Source: Methylobacterium sp. 10 (GTDB taxonomy: Bacteria; Pseudomonadota; Alphaproteobacteria; Rhizobiales; Beijerinckiaceae). From it: DNA of 64,000 nucleotides. Of this stretch, positions 41,550 through 51,265 are shown piece by piece (the first letter of the stretch is position 1; every line of letters starts with the position of its first letter). The stretch spans positions 2,712,632 through 2,776,631 of the forward strand of contig NZ_KI912577.1 of assembly GCF_000519085.1 (NCBI RefSeq), given 5' to 3'. The notes below the pieces were generated by a model. It worked only from the letters and a program-made list of their open reading frames with translations. It searched no databases and was not told the origin of the DNA. The translations under genes and the position numbers were made by a program.

Positions 41550-42731
41550 ATGCTCGACCGCCCCGCCTCGGACATTCTCGATCGCGCCCAGGTGGTGGCG
41601 ATGAGTGCCGCGATCACCTGCGTGGCGGTGGTCGGCATCGGCCTCAGCCTGTCGATCCCGCTCCTCTCCCTCGAGATGGAGCGCATGGGCGTGTCGAGCA
41701 CGCTCATCGGCGTCAACACGGCGCTGGCGGGTCTGGCCAGCATCATCACCGTACCGTTCGTGCCACGCCTCGCTGCCCGGATCGGCGTCGTGCGCGTCCT
41801 CATCCTGGCGATCTGCACCGGCGCGGCCTCCCTCGTCGGGTTCAAGCTGCTCCACGATATCCGCTGGTGGTTCCCCCTCCGCTTCGTCTTCTCGGCGACG
41901 CTGGGCGTGCTCTTCGTGCTGTCCGAGTTCTGGATCAACGAGGTCGCGCCACCGGCGCGGCGCGGCCTCGTCATGGGCATCTACGCCACGGTGCTGGCGC
42001 TGGGCTTCGCGGTGGGACCGACGCTCCTCGTCGTCATCGGCACCCAGGGCTATGCGCCGTATTGCGCCGGCGCCGCCCTGTTCCTGCTCGGCACCGTACC
42101 CATCGCCCTGGCGCGCGGCCTGGCGCCGTCGATCGAGGGCAAGAGCAGCCGCGGCTTCCTCGGTTATGTCCGCCTCGCACCGGCCGCCATTTTCGCGGCC
42201 CTGGTCTACGGCGCCGTCGAGACCGGAGGATTCGCCATCCTGCCGCTCTACGGCCTCCGGATCGGGTTCGATGCCGAGGGTGCCGCCGGTCTCGTCAGCA
42301 TGCTCGCCCTCGGCCACGTCCTGTTCCAGATCCCGTTCGGACTCCTGGCCGACCGGTTCGACCGCCGCCACCTCCTCCTCGTCTCGGCCCTCGGCGGTGC
42401 GATCGGCGCGGCGCTGATCCCGGCGGCCTCGGCCTCCCCGGTATGGCTCGCCGTCCTTCTGCTGATCTGGGGCGGCTTGACCGGCACGCTCTACACCGTC
42501 GGGCTGGCCCATCTGGGGGCCAGCGTGCGCGGGGCAGAACTCGCCGGAGCGAATGCCGCCTTCCTGATCTTCTACAATATCGGCCTGATGGTCGGGCCTC
42601 CGATCATCGGCGGCGGCATGGACCTGATGCCCCCCCAGGGCTTCGCCCATGCCATGTGCGGCGTGCTCGTCGCCTATGCCTGTCTCGTCCTCTGGCGACT
42701 TCGGACAACCGGGTCGGCCTTGACGAAGTGA
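41550..42731 (+). CDS. Major facilitator superfamily transporter (393 aa)
   Basis: The sequence has about twelve hydrophobic helices and the MFS pattern VVGIGLSLSIPLLSLEMERMGVSSTLIGVNTALAGLASI at the start, and FGLLADRFDRRHLLLV near residue 260 (the D-R-x-D/G-R-R loop). The order of helices and the ADRFDRR loop recall the YcaD/drug-exporter group, but the substrate cannot be read. ATG at 41550 is the only good start. It stands alone, 125 bases after the efflux operon, and is followed by rpmG. Confidence 0.87.
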   Translation: MLDRPASDILDRAQVVAMSAAITCVAVVGIGLSLSIPLLSLEMERMGVSSTLIGVNTALAGLASIITVPFVPRLAARIGVVRVLILAICTGAASLVGFKLLHDIRWWFPLRFVFSATLGVLFVLSEFWINEVAPPARRGLVMGIYATVLALGFAVGPTLLVVIGTQGYAPYCAGAALFLLGTVPIALARGLAPSIEGKSSRGFLGYVRLAPAAIFAALVYGAVETGGFAILPLYGLRIGFDAEGAAGLVSMLALGHVLFQIPFGLLADRFDRRHLLLVSALGGAIGAALIPAASASPVWLAVLLLIWGGLTGTLYTVGLAHLGASVRGAELAGANAAFLIFYNIGLMVGPPIIGGGMDLMPPQGFAHAMCGVLVAYACLVLWRLRTTGSALTK

Positions 42732-42830
42732 GCCCGATGAGGCAATGACCGCGCGGAATTCAGCCGGTCCGCGCCGGCCATTTTGCGTTTCGCTCAGGCG
42801 GAATGCCGCCACTTTCAGGAGCACCGCGCC

Positions 42831-42998
42831 ATGGCCAAGGCCGTCACCGTTAAAGTCAAGCTGATCTCGACCGCCGACACCGGCTACTTCTACGTCACGA
42901 AGAAGAACTCCCGGACGCAGACCGAGAAGCTGTCCATGAAGAAGTACGACCCCGTCGTGCGCAAGCATGTCGACTTCAAGGAAACCAAGATCAAGTAA
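42831..42998 (+). CDS. rpmG: 50S ribosomal protein L33
   Basis: The 55-residue protein starts [28 protein letters not shown], which is the alphaproteobacterial L33 form without the zinc cysteines, and ends DFKETKIK. It binds the 50S subunit near the E site. A rho-independent terminator starts 33 bases after the stop codon. Confidence 0.97.
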   Translation: MAKAVTVKVKLISTADTGYFYVTKKNSRTQTEKLSMKKYDPVVRKHVDFKETKIK

Positions 42999-43023
42999 GC
43001 CTCGTCTCCTCGTCGAGACGGCA

Positions 43024-43053
43024 CAAAAAAGCCGCCCTTTCGGGCGGCTTTTT
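43024..43053. terminator. Bidirectional rho-independent terminator
   Basis: GCCGCCC and GGGCGGC (43031-43048) pair around a short loop, with A and T runs on both sides. On the plus strand it ends rpmG; on the minus strand it ends the stress-protein gene at 43076. Confidence 0.92.
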
Positions 43054-43075
43054 CCGTTGAGGCCAGGCGTCGGAG

Positions 43076-43711
43076 TTACAGCGATGCCGTGGGGTAGGAG
43101 CGCACGCCCGGGCGGGCGCCGGGAACCGTCGTGGCATCGGAGGGCGTCGTGGTAGGCGCGGTCCAGCCATCGGCCTTCCAGCCCTCGGCACGCTCGGTGA
43201 CGTTCACCGAACCGTGCTCTTCCAGAACGTCCATCACCTGCGATGCGCGGACATCGTCGGCCTTGACGGTCACGAGCGTGCCGCCACGGCGCACGCCCTC
43301 GCTGTAGGTATGGGCATCGGCTTCGCTCAATCCCGCGCCGGTCAGGCCGCCGACAAGGCCGCCTGCCGCGGCACCGATGCCGGCGCCCGCAAGGGTGGTC
43401 ACGAGCCAGCCGGCGGCGACGACGGGGCCGACACCGGGGATCGCAAGAAGTCCGAGCCCGGTCAGGAGGCCGGCCGCACCGCCGAGCAGCGTGCCGACGC
43501 CGGCTCCGGTGCCAGCACCCGTCGACGCCGTCTCGGCGGTGTCGGTGCGGGTATGATCGCCCGTCGTCACGCGTCCGGCATGCCGGTCGTTCTCGTTGCT
43601 GCTGACGATGCTGATGTCGCTGTGGCTGATGCCCGACGCTTCGAGCTTGGCGACGGCCTTGCCGGCGTCGTCATACGAATCGTAAAGTGCGGTAATGGTC
43701 TGGTTTGCCAT
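43076..43711 (-). CDS. YflT-like general stress protein with a glycine-zipper segment (211 aa)
   Basis: The first half (ITALYDSYDDAGKAVAKLEASGISHSDISIVS) has the YflT-type fold. The middle is a Gly/Ala-rich membrane segment (VGTLLGGAAGLLTGLGLLAIPGVGPVVAAGWLV, GAAAGGLVGGLTGAGLSEADAHTYSEGVRRGG). The last part matches a repeat of the same small fold (TLVTVKADDVRASQVMDVLEEHGS). ATG at 43711 fixes the start. Such proteins are common in stress-resistant Methylobacteria and may insert in the membrane under stress. It runs against rpmG and shares its terminator. Confidence 0.85.
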   Translation of the reverse strand: MANQTITALYDSYDDAGKAVAKLEASGISHSDISIVSSNENDRHAGRVTTGDHTRTDTAETASTGAGTGAGVGTLLGGAAGLLTGLGLLAIPGVGPVVAAGWLVTTLAGAGIGAAAGGLVGGLTGAGLSEADAHTYSEGVRRGGTLVTVKADDVRASQVMDVLEEHGSVNVTERAEGWKADGWTAPTTTPSDATTVPGARPGVRSYPTASL

Positions 43712-43761
43712 GGGATCGTTCCTCTCACTGTATCGACAGGCCGGCGGCTTCAGGGACGCGG

Positions 43762-44151
43762 CTAGTTGGCCGCGACGTTGCCCTTGAAGTCGACGCCGAC
43801 GGTGACCGGCTTGCCGTTGAGCGTCGCCGCCCCGCGCCAGATGCCCTTGTCGTCCTTCTTGAGTTCCTTGACGTCCTTGTAGCCAGCCTGCTCCAGCCGG
43901 CTGCGGGTCTGGCCTTCGGTGAAGCTGTTGGCGCCTTCCTCGAGCTTGGCGTTGGCCGCTGTCGCCTGTGTGGTGGCGGGGCGGTTGGCGTCGGGCTTGT
44001 CGGTGTTCGGACGCGTCACGGATTCCTGACCGCCTGACTTGGCGCTCGTCTCGGCGTCGGTGGCGGGCTTGCCGGTCACGGTGGTCTGCGCGTAGGCCGC
44101 GCTCGAGCCAAGAATCGCCACAAAGGCGAGTGTAGCCAGCTGATGTCGCAT
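43762..44151 (-). CDS. Periplasmic protein with PepSY-like C-terminus (129 aa)
   Basis: A signal peptide (LATLAFVAILGSSAAYA, cut before QTTVTG) is followed by a low-complexity Thr/Asp/Ala-rich linker. The last 60 residues (SFTEGQTRSRLEQAGYKDVKELKKDDKGIWRGAATLNGKPVTVGVDFKGNV; key parts SRLEQAGY and GVDFKGNV) match a PepSY-like beta-hairpin domain. ATG at 44151 follows a GGGAG ribosome binding site. It is transcribed just ahead of the stress-protein gene and may share its control. Confidence 0.82.
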   Translation of the reverse strand: MRHQLATLAFVAILGSSAAYAQTTVTGKPATDAETSAKSGGQESVTRPNTDKPDANRPATTQATAANAKLEEGANSFTEGQTRSRLEQAGYKDVKELKKDDKGIWRGAATLNGKPVTVGVDFKGNVAAN

Positions 44152-44475
44152 AATAATCTCCCTTATCGGACCCATTCAATTCGGAGGGGAGCCAAAGCGT
44201 TCCGTAAATGCGCGCCCTCAAAGCGTGGCTTTATTTTCAAGCTTCGCCGAATAACCCATGATAGCGCCATCGAGCGGGCCGGATCACGCTTCCCGACTCT
44301 CGTTGCGCGCGCAATGACGACGTTTCGTCTTCCAATCGCGGAACCACATCGGTCCTCCGGATTTTCGCGTCGCGGCGATGACGGAGGCCGCCGATCTGCG
44401 ATAGAGCGGACGGCGTCGGTTCTGCCGTCCCCCAAGATCGTCGCCCACAAGCCTGTCGCTGCGAAGGAGCCTGCC
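44152..44475. other. Intergenic region, divergent promoters presumed
   Basis: No gene or clear repeat is seen. It separates the divergent PepSY-like protein and glutathione reductase genes, so their promoters probably lie here. Confidence 0.5.
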
Positions 44476-45861
44476 ATGACCGACGAATTCGACGTCGATC
44501 TGTTCGTCATCGGTGGCGGCTCGGGGGGCGTGCGCGCGGCACGCATCGCAGCCGGCTACGGGGCGATGGTCAGCCTTGCCGAAGAGTACCGGATCGGCGG
44601 CACCTGCGTGATTCGCGGCTGCGTGCCGAAGAAGCTGATGGTCTATGCCGGGCGCTTCGCCGACGAGTTCGAGGATGCCGCCGGCTTCGGCTGGTCCGTG
44701 GGCGAGCCGCGTTTCGATTGGAGCGTCCTCAAGACCCGCCGCGACGCCGAGGTCTCGCGCCTCGAATCGATCTACGACACCAATCTCGAACGGGCGGGCG
44801 TCACCGTCATTCCCGAGCGGGCCGTCATCGAGGATGCCCATACGGTCCGTCTCACCGGCTCGGGGCGCCGCGTTCGGGCGAAACACATCCTCGTGGCGGT
44901 GGGCGCGCATCCGGTAAAGGTCCCGGTCATTCCCGGCGGCGATCTCGGCATCACCTCCAACGAGGTCTTCGAGCTGGAGACCTTGCCGGAGCGTATCCTG
45001 GTCATCGGGGGTGGCTACATCGCGGTGGAGTTCGCCAGCGTCTTCGCGCATCTCGGATCGCGCACGACCCTGCTGCACCGGGGCGACCGCCTGCTGCGCG
45101 GGTTCGACGACGAGGTGCGCGACGCCCTCGGCCTCGCCTTCGACAAGCGCCTGGATCTCCGGCTCAACCAGACGGTGGAGCGCCTGGAACGGCGGGAGAG
45201 CGGCATCGCCGCCACCCTGGGCGATGGCAGCGTCATCGAGGTCGATCAGGTCCTCGTCGCCACGGGGCGCAAGCCGGCGGTGAGCGGCCTCGGCCTGGAG
45301 AATGTGGGCATCGAGACCGACGCGAGCGGCGCGATCCCGGTGGACGCCTTTTCGCAGACCAGCGTGCCCTCGATCTACGCGGTGGGCGACGTCACCAACC
45401 GCGCCGCCCTGACGCCCATCGCCATCCGCGAGGGCCATGCCTTCGCCGATACCGTATTCGGCGGCAAACCCTGGGCAGTGAACCACGAACTCATCGCCAC
45501 GGCGGTCTTCTCGACGCCGGAGATCGGCACGATCGGGCTCACCGAGGATCAGGCACGCGAGCGGTTCGAGGCCATCGACATCTACAAGTCGAGCTTCCGC
45601 TCGATGAAGGCGACGCTGTCCAACAGCGCCGAGCGTGTCCTGATGAAGCTCATCGTGGATTGCGCCAGCGACAGGGTGCTCGGCGTCCACATGGTCGGCC
45701 ACGATGCCGGCGAGATCATCCAGGCGGTGGCCATCGCCGTGACGATGGGCGCGACGAAGGCCGATTTCGACCGGACCATCGCGGTGCATCCCACCGCCGG
45801 CGAGGAACTCGTCACCATGCGGGTGCCCGCCGTGACCAAGCGGCCGGAGGGAGTGGGTTAG
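44476..45861 (+). CDS. gor: Glutathione-disulfide reductase (461 aa)
   Basis: The FAD-binding motif FVIGGGSGGVRAARIAA and the redox dithiol GGTCVIRGCVPKK mark the disulphide reductase family. The NADPH site is GGGYIAVEFASVFAHLG with HRGDRLLRGFD, the FAD lid is YAVGDVTNRAALTPIA, and the dimer-interface HPTAGEE near the C-terminus provides the catalytic base. It reduces glutathione disulphide in the cytoplasm. ATG at 44476 is the start. The close match of the active-site CVIRGC to other alphaproteobacterial GR sequences favours this over mercuric or lipoamide reductases. Confidence 0.95.
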   Translation: MTDEFDVDLFVIGGGSGGVRAARIAAGYGAMVSLAEEYRIGGTCVIRGCVPKKLMVYAGRFADEFEDAAGFGWSVGEPRFDWSVLKTRRDAEVSRLESIYDTNLERAGVTVIPERAVIEDAHTVRLTGSGRRVRAKHILVAVGAHPVKVPVIPGGDLGITSNEVFELETLPERILVIGGGYIAVEFASVFAHLGSRTTLLHRGDRLLRGFDDEVRDALGLAFDKRLDLRLNQTVERLERRESGIAATLGDGSVIEVDQVLVATGRKPAVSGLGLENVGIETDASGAIPVDAFSQTSVPSIYAVGDVTNRAALTPIAIREGHAFADTVFGGKPWAVNHELIATAVFSTPEIGTIGLTEDQARERFEAIDIYKSSFRSMKATLSNSAERVLMKLIVDCASDRVLGVHMVGHDAGEIIQAVAIAVTMGATKADFDRTIAVHPTAGEELVTMRVPAVTKRPEGVG

Positions 45862-45933
45862 AGCCGCACCCCGGAACAGGGGCTCGGCGCTGCCGTTGGC
45901 ATGAGGACCGACCCAGCGTCAGAGGCCCTGTGA

Positions 45934-48243
45934 ATGACCGACAAGATGGCGGAGCCGAAGATCGAGGCCTATGACGGGCCGGCCGGCGGCTGGGGCTCGG
46001 CGCAATCCCTCACCGAGATCCTGCTTCGCGAGGAGATCCCCGTCACCGGTGCGGCGCTGCTGATGAAGCAGAACAAGCCGGACGGCTTCATGTGCGTGTC
46101 CTGCGCCTGGGCCAAGCCAGCCAAGCCGCTCACCTTCGAATATTGCGAGAACGGCGCCAAGGCGACGGCCTGGGAGCAGACCGCCAAGCGCTGCGGGCCC
46201 GATTTCTTCGCCAGGCACACGGTGACGGAACTCCGCGGCTGGACCGATTACGCCCTCGAGGAGCAGGGCCGGCTCACGCATCCCATGCGCTACGACGCGG
46301 ACAGCGATCGTTACGTCCCGGTGTCGTGGGACGAGGCGACGGCGGCGATCGGCCGGGAATTGCGCGCCCTCGATCCGAAATCGGCGGTGTTCTACGCGTC
46401 GGGTCGTGCGTCCCTGGAGACGTCCTACATGTATGGGCTCTTCGCCCGGATGTACGGCAACAACAACCTGCCCGACTCGTCCAACATGTGCCACGAGCCG
46501 ACCTCCGTCGGCCTCAAGGCGTCGATCGGCGTCCCCGTGGGAACGGTGGTCCTGGACGATTTCGACACCACCGACCTGATCCTGTTCTTCGGCCAGAATG
46601 TCGGCTCGAACGCCCCCCGGATGCTCCACCAGCTGCAGGAGGCGCGTAAACGCCGGGTTCCGATCGTCACCTTCAACCCCCTGCGCGAGCGCGGATTGGA
46701 GCGCTTCACCAACCCGCAATCCGTGGTGGAGATGGCGACCCGCCACGCCACCGAGATCTCGACCCAGTATCATCAGGTCAAGGCGGGCGGCGATCTCGCG
46801 GCGATCACCGGGATGTGCAAGGCGCTCATCGCCGCCCACCGGGAGGCGCTGAGCGTCGGGCGTCCCGGCATCCTCGACCGGAGCTTCATCGACGAACACA
46901 CCCATGGATTCGACGCCTTCGCCGCCTATTGCGACAGCCAGGATTGGCCCGCCCTCGAAGGCCGGTCGGGCCTGAGCCGCGCCGCCATCGAGGCGGCGGC
47001 CACCGTCTACGCCCGCGCGCGTGCCGTCATCGGCGTCTACGGCATGGGATTGACCCAGCATCGCAAGGGCACGGAATCCGTGCAGATGCTGGTGAACCTC
47101 CTGCTCCTGCGCGGGAATATCGGGCGGAAGGGCGCAGGTCCTTGTCCGGTTCGCGGCCATTCCAACGTGCAGGGCCAGCGCACGGTGGGGATCACCGAAA
47201 AGCCCGAACTCGCCCCCCTCGACGTCCTGAAGGAGCAGTACGGTTTCGAGCCGCCCCGCGAGAAGGGCCTCAACACGGTGGAAGCCTGCGAGGGCATCGT
47301 ATCCGGCGACGTAAAGGCCTTCATCAGCCTCGGCGGCAACTTCGTCCGCGCCATTCCCGAGACGGTGCGGATGGAGGAAGCGTGGCGGACCCTGCGCCTC
47401 ACCGTGCAGATCTCGACCAAGCTCAACCGCTCCCACCTCGTCAACGGCGAGGTCGCGTATATCCTGCCCTGCCTCGGCCGGATCGAGATCGACACCCAGG
47501 CGAGCGGGCCGCAAGCGGTCTCGATGGAGAGCTCGACCTCGTGCTTCCACGGCTCGCGGGGCAAGACGAAGCCGGTGAGCGACCAGGTCCGCTCGGAGCC
47601 TTGGATCGTCGCCGAGATCGCCAAGGCCACCGTCGCGCCGAACCCGAACGTGCCCTGGGACGCATGGGTCGGCGACTATTCCCGCATTCGCGGGGCCATG
47701 GAGGCGACCTACCCCGCGGTGTTCCAGGACCTCGACCGTCGGATGTTCGAGCCCGGCGGCATCCACAAGCCCCTGGCCGCCCGCGACCGCCGCTGGGAGA
47801 CGGAGACGGGCCGGGCCAATTTCACCGTGCCGGAAGGCATCGAAGCCGATCCCGACATGCCCCTGCGCAGCGCCGACGCCCTCGACCTCATCACCCTGCG
47901 CTCGAACGACCAGTTCAACACCACGGTCTACGGCTACGACGACCGCTTTCGCGGCGTGAAGGGTACGCGGACGATCCTGTTCATGAATGCCGAGGACATC
48001 GCCCGCCTGGGCTTCGCCGATGCCGAGATCGTCGATGTGACGACGGAAGCGGAGGACAGGATCCGTTCGGTGAAAGGGCTCCGCATCGTCGCCTACAACA
48101 TCCCGGCGGGAAATTGCGCGGGCTACTACCCCGAGCTCAATCCCCTGATCCCGCTCTGGCACCATGACGAGCAATCCAAGACTCCGGCCGCCAAGGCGAT
48201 CCCGGTGCGGATCGCGCGTTCCACCCTGCCGCTACACGGATGA
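45934..48243 (+). CDS. YdeP/FdhF-like molybdopterin oxidoreductase (769 aa)
   Basis: A short N-terminal region (GWGSAQSLTEILLREEIPVTG, MKQNKPDGFMCVSCAWAKP) precedes the molybdopterin domains. VFYASGRASLETSYMYGLFARMYG, LPDSSNMCHEPTSVGLK, and LILFFGQNVGSNAPRM are typical of the FdhF family; the MCHEP cysteine could ligate the metal. The family includes E. coli YdeP, linked to acid resistance and proposed as a formate-dehydrogenase-like enzyme without a typical iron-sulphur N-terminus. The substrate is not shown. It stands alone after the glutathione reductase gene. Confidence 0.9.
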   Translation: MTDKMAEPKIEAYDGPAGGWGSAQSLTEILLREEIPVTGAALLMKQNKPDGFMCVSCAWAKPAKPLTFEYCENGAKATAWEQTAKRCGPDFFARHTVTELRGWTDYALEEQGRLTHPMRYDADSDRYVPVSWDEATAAIGRELRALDPKSAVFYASGRASLETSYMYGLFARMYGNNNLPDSSNMCHEPTSVGLKASIGVPVGTVVLDDFDTTDLILFFGQNVGSNAPRMLHQLQEARKRRVPIVTFNPLRERGLERFTNPQSVVEMATRHATEISTQYHQVKAGGDLAAITGMCKALIAAHREALSVGRPGILDRSFIDEHTHGFDAFAAYCDSQDWPALEGRSGLSRAAIEAAATVYARARAVIGVYGMGLTQHRKGTESVQMLVNLLLLRGNIGRKGAGPCPVRGHSNVQGQRTVGITEKPELAPLDVLKEQYGFEPPREKGLNTVEACEGIVSGDVKAFISLGGNFVRAIPETVRMEEAWRTLRLTVQISTKLNRSHLVNGEVAYILPCLGRIEIDTQASGPQAVSMESSTSCFHGSRGKTKPVSDQVRSEPWIVAEIAKATVAPNPNVPWDAWVGDYSRIRGAMEATYPAVFQDLDRRMFEPGGIHKPLAARDRRWETETGRANFTVPEGIEADPDMPLRSADALDLITLRSNDQFNTTVYGYDDRFRGVKGTRTILFMNAEDIARLGFADAEIVDVTTEAEDRIRSVKGLRIVAYNIPAGNCAGYYPELNPLIPLWHHDEQSKTPAAKAIPVRIARSTLPLHG

Positions 48244-48321
48244 GGCCCATAGCCGGGCCCGGATCTTTGGTGCGAGCCACGCGGGGCTCTCTTGTTTCGA
48301 GCGGCTTTCGCGCCCCATAAC

Positions 48322-48627
48322 ATGGGTATGGCAAAGAACGACGAAGCGCATGACCGGCGCCAGGCGATCATCGACCGAATGCTGGAGCAGTCTCTGTTTC
48401 CGGAGGCCGATCGTCGCCTGCCGAGCCACGACGCCCTGCCGGAGGACATGCGCGACACGGTGGATCGCCTCCTCGCCAAGGCCGAAGCGCAGCGGGCGCG
48501 TCGCCTGACCTACGAGGATCTGGAGGAAGCCCTGCCTCCGCGCGACGTGACGGCCGAGGATCTCGAAGCGATCTTCTGGATCTTGTCGGAGCACGGCATC
48601 GCCGTGGAGGACGGCGAGGGGGAATAG
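48322..48627 (+). CDS. Free-standing sigma-70 region 1.1-like protein (101 aa)
   Basis: Residues about 10-95 resemble the N-terminal region 1.1 of primary sigma factors, with RRLTYEDLEEALPPRDVTAEDLEAIFWILSEHGI; the YEDL and LEAIFWILSEHGIAVE parts are the best matches. Region 1.1 normally keeps free RpoD off DNA. Here it stands alone, without regions 2-4. ATG at 48322 and 48328 are both possible. It may bind the sigma or core RNA polymerase or be an unrelated acidic domain. It lies between the YdeP gene and aroG. Confidence 0.7.
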   Translation: MGMAKNDEAHDRRQAIIDRMLEQSLFPEADRRLPSHDALPEDMRDTVDRLLAKAEAQRARRLTYEDLEEALPPRDVTAEDLEAIFWILSEHGIAVEDGEGE

Positions 48628-48851
48628 TATCTCGTCTCCACTATCGCGGACGGCGCACAGATCCGGCATCGCCTCGAGTGGACGCAAGCCCCTCTCCATC
48701 TCCGGGATAAACCTTGGCCTTATCGCGCGGGACCACCTCGCAGCCGGCGCGTATCCCTCGCTTCTCTTCGAGAACCGCTCTATAAGCCGCGCTCTTCGCA
48801 AGGGATTCTCCCTTGTCGCGAAGCCGGCCGAGAGGTGGACGGGAGATCATC

Positions 48852-50252
48852 ATGGGCGAGCGTTGGACATCGAAGACCGGTTGGACGCCGACATCTTGGC
48901 GCAACCTGCCGATCCAGCAGGTACCGGCCTATCCGGATGCCGCTGCGCTCCAGACGGTCGAGACCCAGCTCGCGAGCTTTCCGCCCCTGGTTTTTGCAGG
49001 TGAGGCGCGCAAGCTGAAATCCGCGCTGGCCCGCGTCTCCACCGGGGAAGCCTTCCTGCTCCAGGGCGGCGATTGCGCCGAGAGCTTCGACGAGCATTCG
49101 GCCGACAACATCCGCGATTTCTTCCGCGTCTTCCTGCAGATGGCCCTGGTGCTCACCTTCGCGGGTGGGTCGCCTGTGGTGAAGGTGGGCCGCATCGCCG
49201 GGCAGTTCGCCAAGCCGCGCTCCTCGCCCACCGAGACGATGGACGGGGTGAGCCTGCCGAGCTACCGGGGCGACATCGTCAACGGCATCACCTTCACCGA
49301 GGAGGCGCGCATCCCCGATCCGCGCCGGCAGCTGGAGGCGTACCGCCAGTCGGCGGCGACGCTCAACCTGCTGCGCGCCTTCGCCTCGGGCGGCTATGCC
49401 AACCTCGAGAACGCGCATCGCTGGATGCTCGGCTTCGTCAAGGACAGCCCTCAATCCTCGCGCTACCAGGACGTGGCGGAGCGGATGAGCGACGCCCTCG
49501 ATTTCATGCGCGCCATCGGCATCAATCCGGAGACGCATCAGGAAGTCCGCACGACGGATTTCTTCACCAGCCACGAGGCCCTGCTGCTGGGCTACGAGGA
49601 AGCGCTCACCCGCGTCGATTCCACCAGCGGCGACTGGTACGCCACATCCGGCCACATGCTGTGGGTCGGCGACCGCACCCGTCAGGCCGACCACGCGCAT
49701 ATCGAGTATGCGCGCGGCATCAAGAACCCGATCGGGCTGAAATGCGGGCCGTCGATGACCTCCGAGGGGCTGATCACGCTGATCGACCAGCTCAACCCGG
49801 CGAACGAGGCCGGCCGGCTGACCCTGATCTGCCGCTTCGGCGCGGACAAGGTCGGCGAGCATCTGCCCGGGCTGATTCGCACCGTCGAGCGCGAAGGCCG
49901 CAAGGTCGTGTGGGTCTGCGATCCGATGCACGGCAACACCATCTCGGCCGGCCGCTACAAGACCCGGCCGTTCGAGCGGGTGATGACGGAGATCGAAGGC
50001 TTCTTCGGCGTGCACCGGGCGGAGGGGACCATCGCCGGCGGCATCCATCTCGAGATGACCGGCAAGAACGTGACGGAATGCACCGGAGGCGCCCGCGCGC
50101 TGACGGCCGACGACCTGCAGGATCGTTACCACACCTATTGCGATCCCCGGCTCAATGCCGAGCAGGCCCTGGAAGTCGCGTTCCTCACGGCGGAACTGGT
50201 CAAGCGCGAGCGCGCCGAGATCGTCCGCCCGCGCCTCGACGCCGCCGAGTAA
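48852..50252 (+). CDS. aroG: Class II 3-deoxy-7-phosphoheptulonate synthase (466 aa)
   Basis: Class II DAHP synthase features are [20 protein letters not shown] with the metal-binding cysteine, [20 protein letters not shown], and [10 protein letters not shown] and [14 protein letters not shown] at the C-terminal active site. The enzyme joins phosphoenolpyruvate and erythrose-4-phosphate as the first step of aromatic amino-acid synthesis. Plant-type class II enzymes are common in Alphaproteobacteria. ATG at 48852 is the start. A terminator lies 22 bases after the stop. No attenuation peptide is obvious upstream. Confidence 0.96.
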   Translation: MGERWTSKTGWTPTSWRNLPIQQVPAYPDAAALQTVETQLASFPPLVFAGEARKLKSALARVSTGEAFLLQGGDCAESFDEHSADNIRDFFRVFLQMALVLTFAGGSPVVKVGRIAGQFAKPRSSPTETMDGVSLPSYRGDIVNGITFTEEARIPDPRRQLEAYRQSAATLNLLRAFASGGYANLENAHRWMLGFVKDSPQSSRYQDVAERMSDALDFMRAIGINPETHQEVRTTDFFTSHEALLLGYEEALTRVDSTSGDWYATSGHMLWVGDRTRQADHAHIEYARGIKNPIGLKCGPSMTSEGLITLIDQLNPANEAGRLTLICRFGADKVGEHLPGLIRTVEREGRKVVWVCDPMHGNTISAGRYKTRPFERVMTEIEGFFGVHRAEGTIAGGIHLEMTGKNVTECTGGARALTADDLQDRYHTYCDPRLNAEQALEVAFLTAELVKRERAEIVRPRLDAAE

Positions 50253-50273
50253 CGTCGGACCGACGCACATGAG

Positions 50274-50312
50274 AAAAGCCCTCTCTCCCGGCAAGGGAGA
50301 GAGGGCTTTTCT
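50274..50312 (+). terminator. Rho-independent terminator after the DAHP synthase gene
   Basis: AAAAGCCCTCTCTC and GAGAGAGGGCTTTT pair around the short CCGGCAAG loop, followed by T-rich sequence. The long stem is a strong terminator. Confidence 0.93.
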
Positions 50313-50368
50313 ATTTCACATCCGCTACAACGCCACCGCGCCAGCGGATGATTCCGTCCCAGTGCAGC

Positions 50369-50455
50369 TCAGTGCAGCCAGGACGTGAAGAAGTAGATCA
50401 GCAGAATGATCGGCAAGGGGATACCGATCAACCACAGCAAACCGCCCTTCATCAT
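50369..50455 (-). CDS. Small membrane peptide (28 aa)
   Basis: The 28-residue frame has one hydrophobic helix (LLWLIGIPLPIILLIYFF) ending FTSWLH, and its ATG lies after a GGAG ribosome binding site with 7-base spacing. Small single-helix proteins of this type are common in Methylobacteria but their function is unknown. It runs against the DAHP synthase terminator. Confidence 0.6.
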   Translation of the reverse strand: MMKGGLLWLIGIPLPIILLIYFFTSWLH

Positions 50456-50521
50456 GGTCGTACTCCAACTCTATCCTCGTTTGTTCAACGGAATGTGAGC
50501 GGGTCCGGTTCCTGATGACGT

Positions 50522-51265
50522 CTACAGAACCTCGCGGACGTTCCTGCCACTGCGCTCGTAGAAGAACGGAATCGGCAGATACGGCGCGAACCCTCCGGCG
50601 ATCTGCAGCTCCAGCTCGTCGAGCACCACGCGGGTGATTCGCGGCAGGTCGAGCTCCCGCGCCTCGGCGAAGCTCACCCAGGCGAGTTCCACCAGTTCTG
50701 ATGTGGGCGTGACGATCCCCGGCTGTTCGGCGGCCACGGCCTTGCGGTCGATGGTGAAGAAGCGCGTGTCGAACCGGCGCGGCCGGCCCGGCGGCGTGAT
50801 CGCCCGCGCCACCAAGTGGAGCGCTTCGAGGTCGGGCATCACGCCGAACTGCTTGAACGCCTGCCAGCTTCCCTCCGGCACGGTCTCGGGCGGGCCGTAT
50901 TCGGTGGTGCCGAGGAAGAGACCGGTCTCCTCGTGGGTCTCGCGGATCGCCGCGAGGGCGAGCGCCCGCCCCAGGGAGTCCGAGGCGCGGGGCACCCGCT
51001 TGGCCAAGGCATCCTCGGCCCGCGACGAGAGCGCTCCCGCCACGCTCATGCGGCGGTCTCCGGGCTCGATCCGCCCGCCGGGAAACACGAACTTGCCGGG
51101 CATGAAGGCGAGGCCCTCGTGCCGCTTGCCCATCAGGAACTTGGGACGCCGCGCCGTGCGGTCGATGATGATGAGGGTCGCCGCGTTGCGGGGCCGCAGA
51201 GTGGCGGGGCGCCTGGGGGATTCAGGCGTGGCCGAGGCCGGGGGTAGGATTGTCGCTTGGTCCAA
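50522..51265 (-). CDS. Nudix hydrolase (247 aa)
   Basis: The Nudix box is partly visible as AAIRETHEETGLFLG with the G...REtheETG pattern, and the N-terminal part has the beta-grasp strands FLMGKRHEGLAFMPGKFVFPGGRIEPGD. The enzyme should cleave a nucleoside-diphosphate-linked substrate; which one is not clear. The TTG at 51265 is preferred because GGAGG lies 6 bases upstream; an ATG at 51337 would add 24 poorly conserved residues. The start overlaps the end of the DUF983 gene by 44 bases, so the two are co-transcribed. Confidence 0.88.
   Translation of the reverse strand: MDQATILPPASATPESPRRPATLRPRNAATLIIIDRTARRPKFLMGKRHEGLAFMPGKFVFPGGRIEPGDRRMSVAGALSSRAEDALAKRVPRASDSLGRALALAAIRETHEETGLFLGTTEYGPPETVPEGSWQAFKQFGVMPDLEALHLVARAITPPGRPRRFDTRFFTIDRKAVAAEQPGIVTPTSELVELAWVSFAEARELDLPRITRVVLDELELQIAGGFAPYLPIPFFYERSGRNVREVL

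Noticed and set aside
45919..48174. 751-codon minus-strand frame antisense to the YdeP-like gene
   Set aside because: No motif, and the plus-strand frame is a complete family member with a sensible start.
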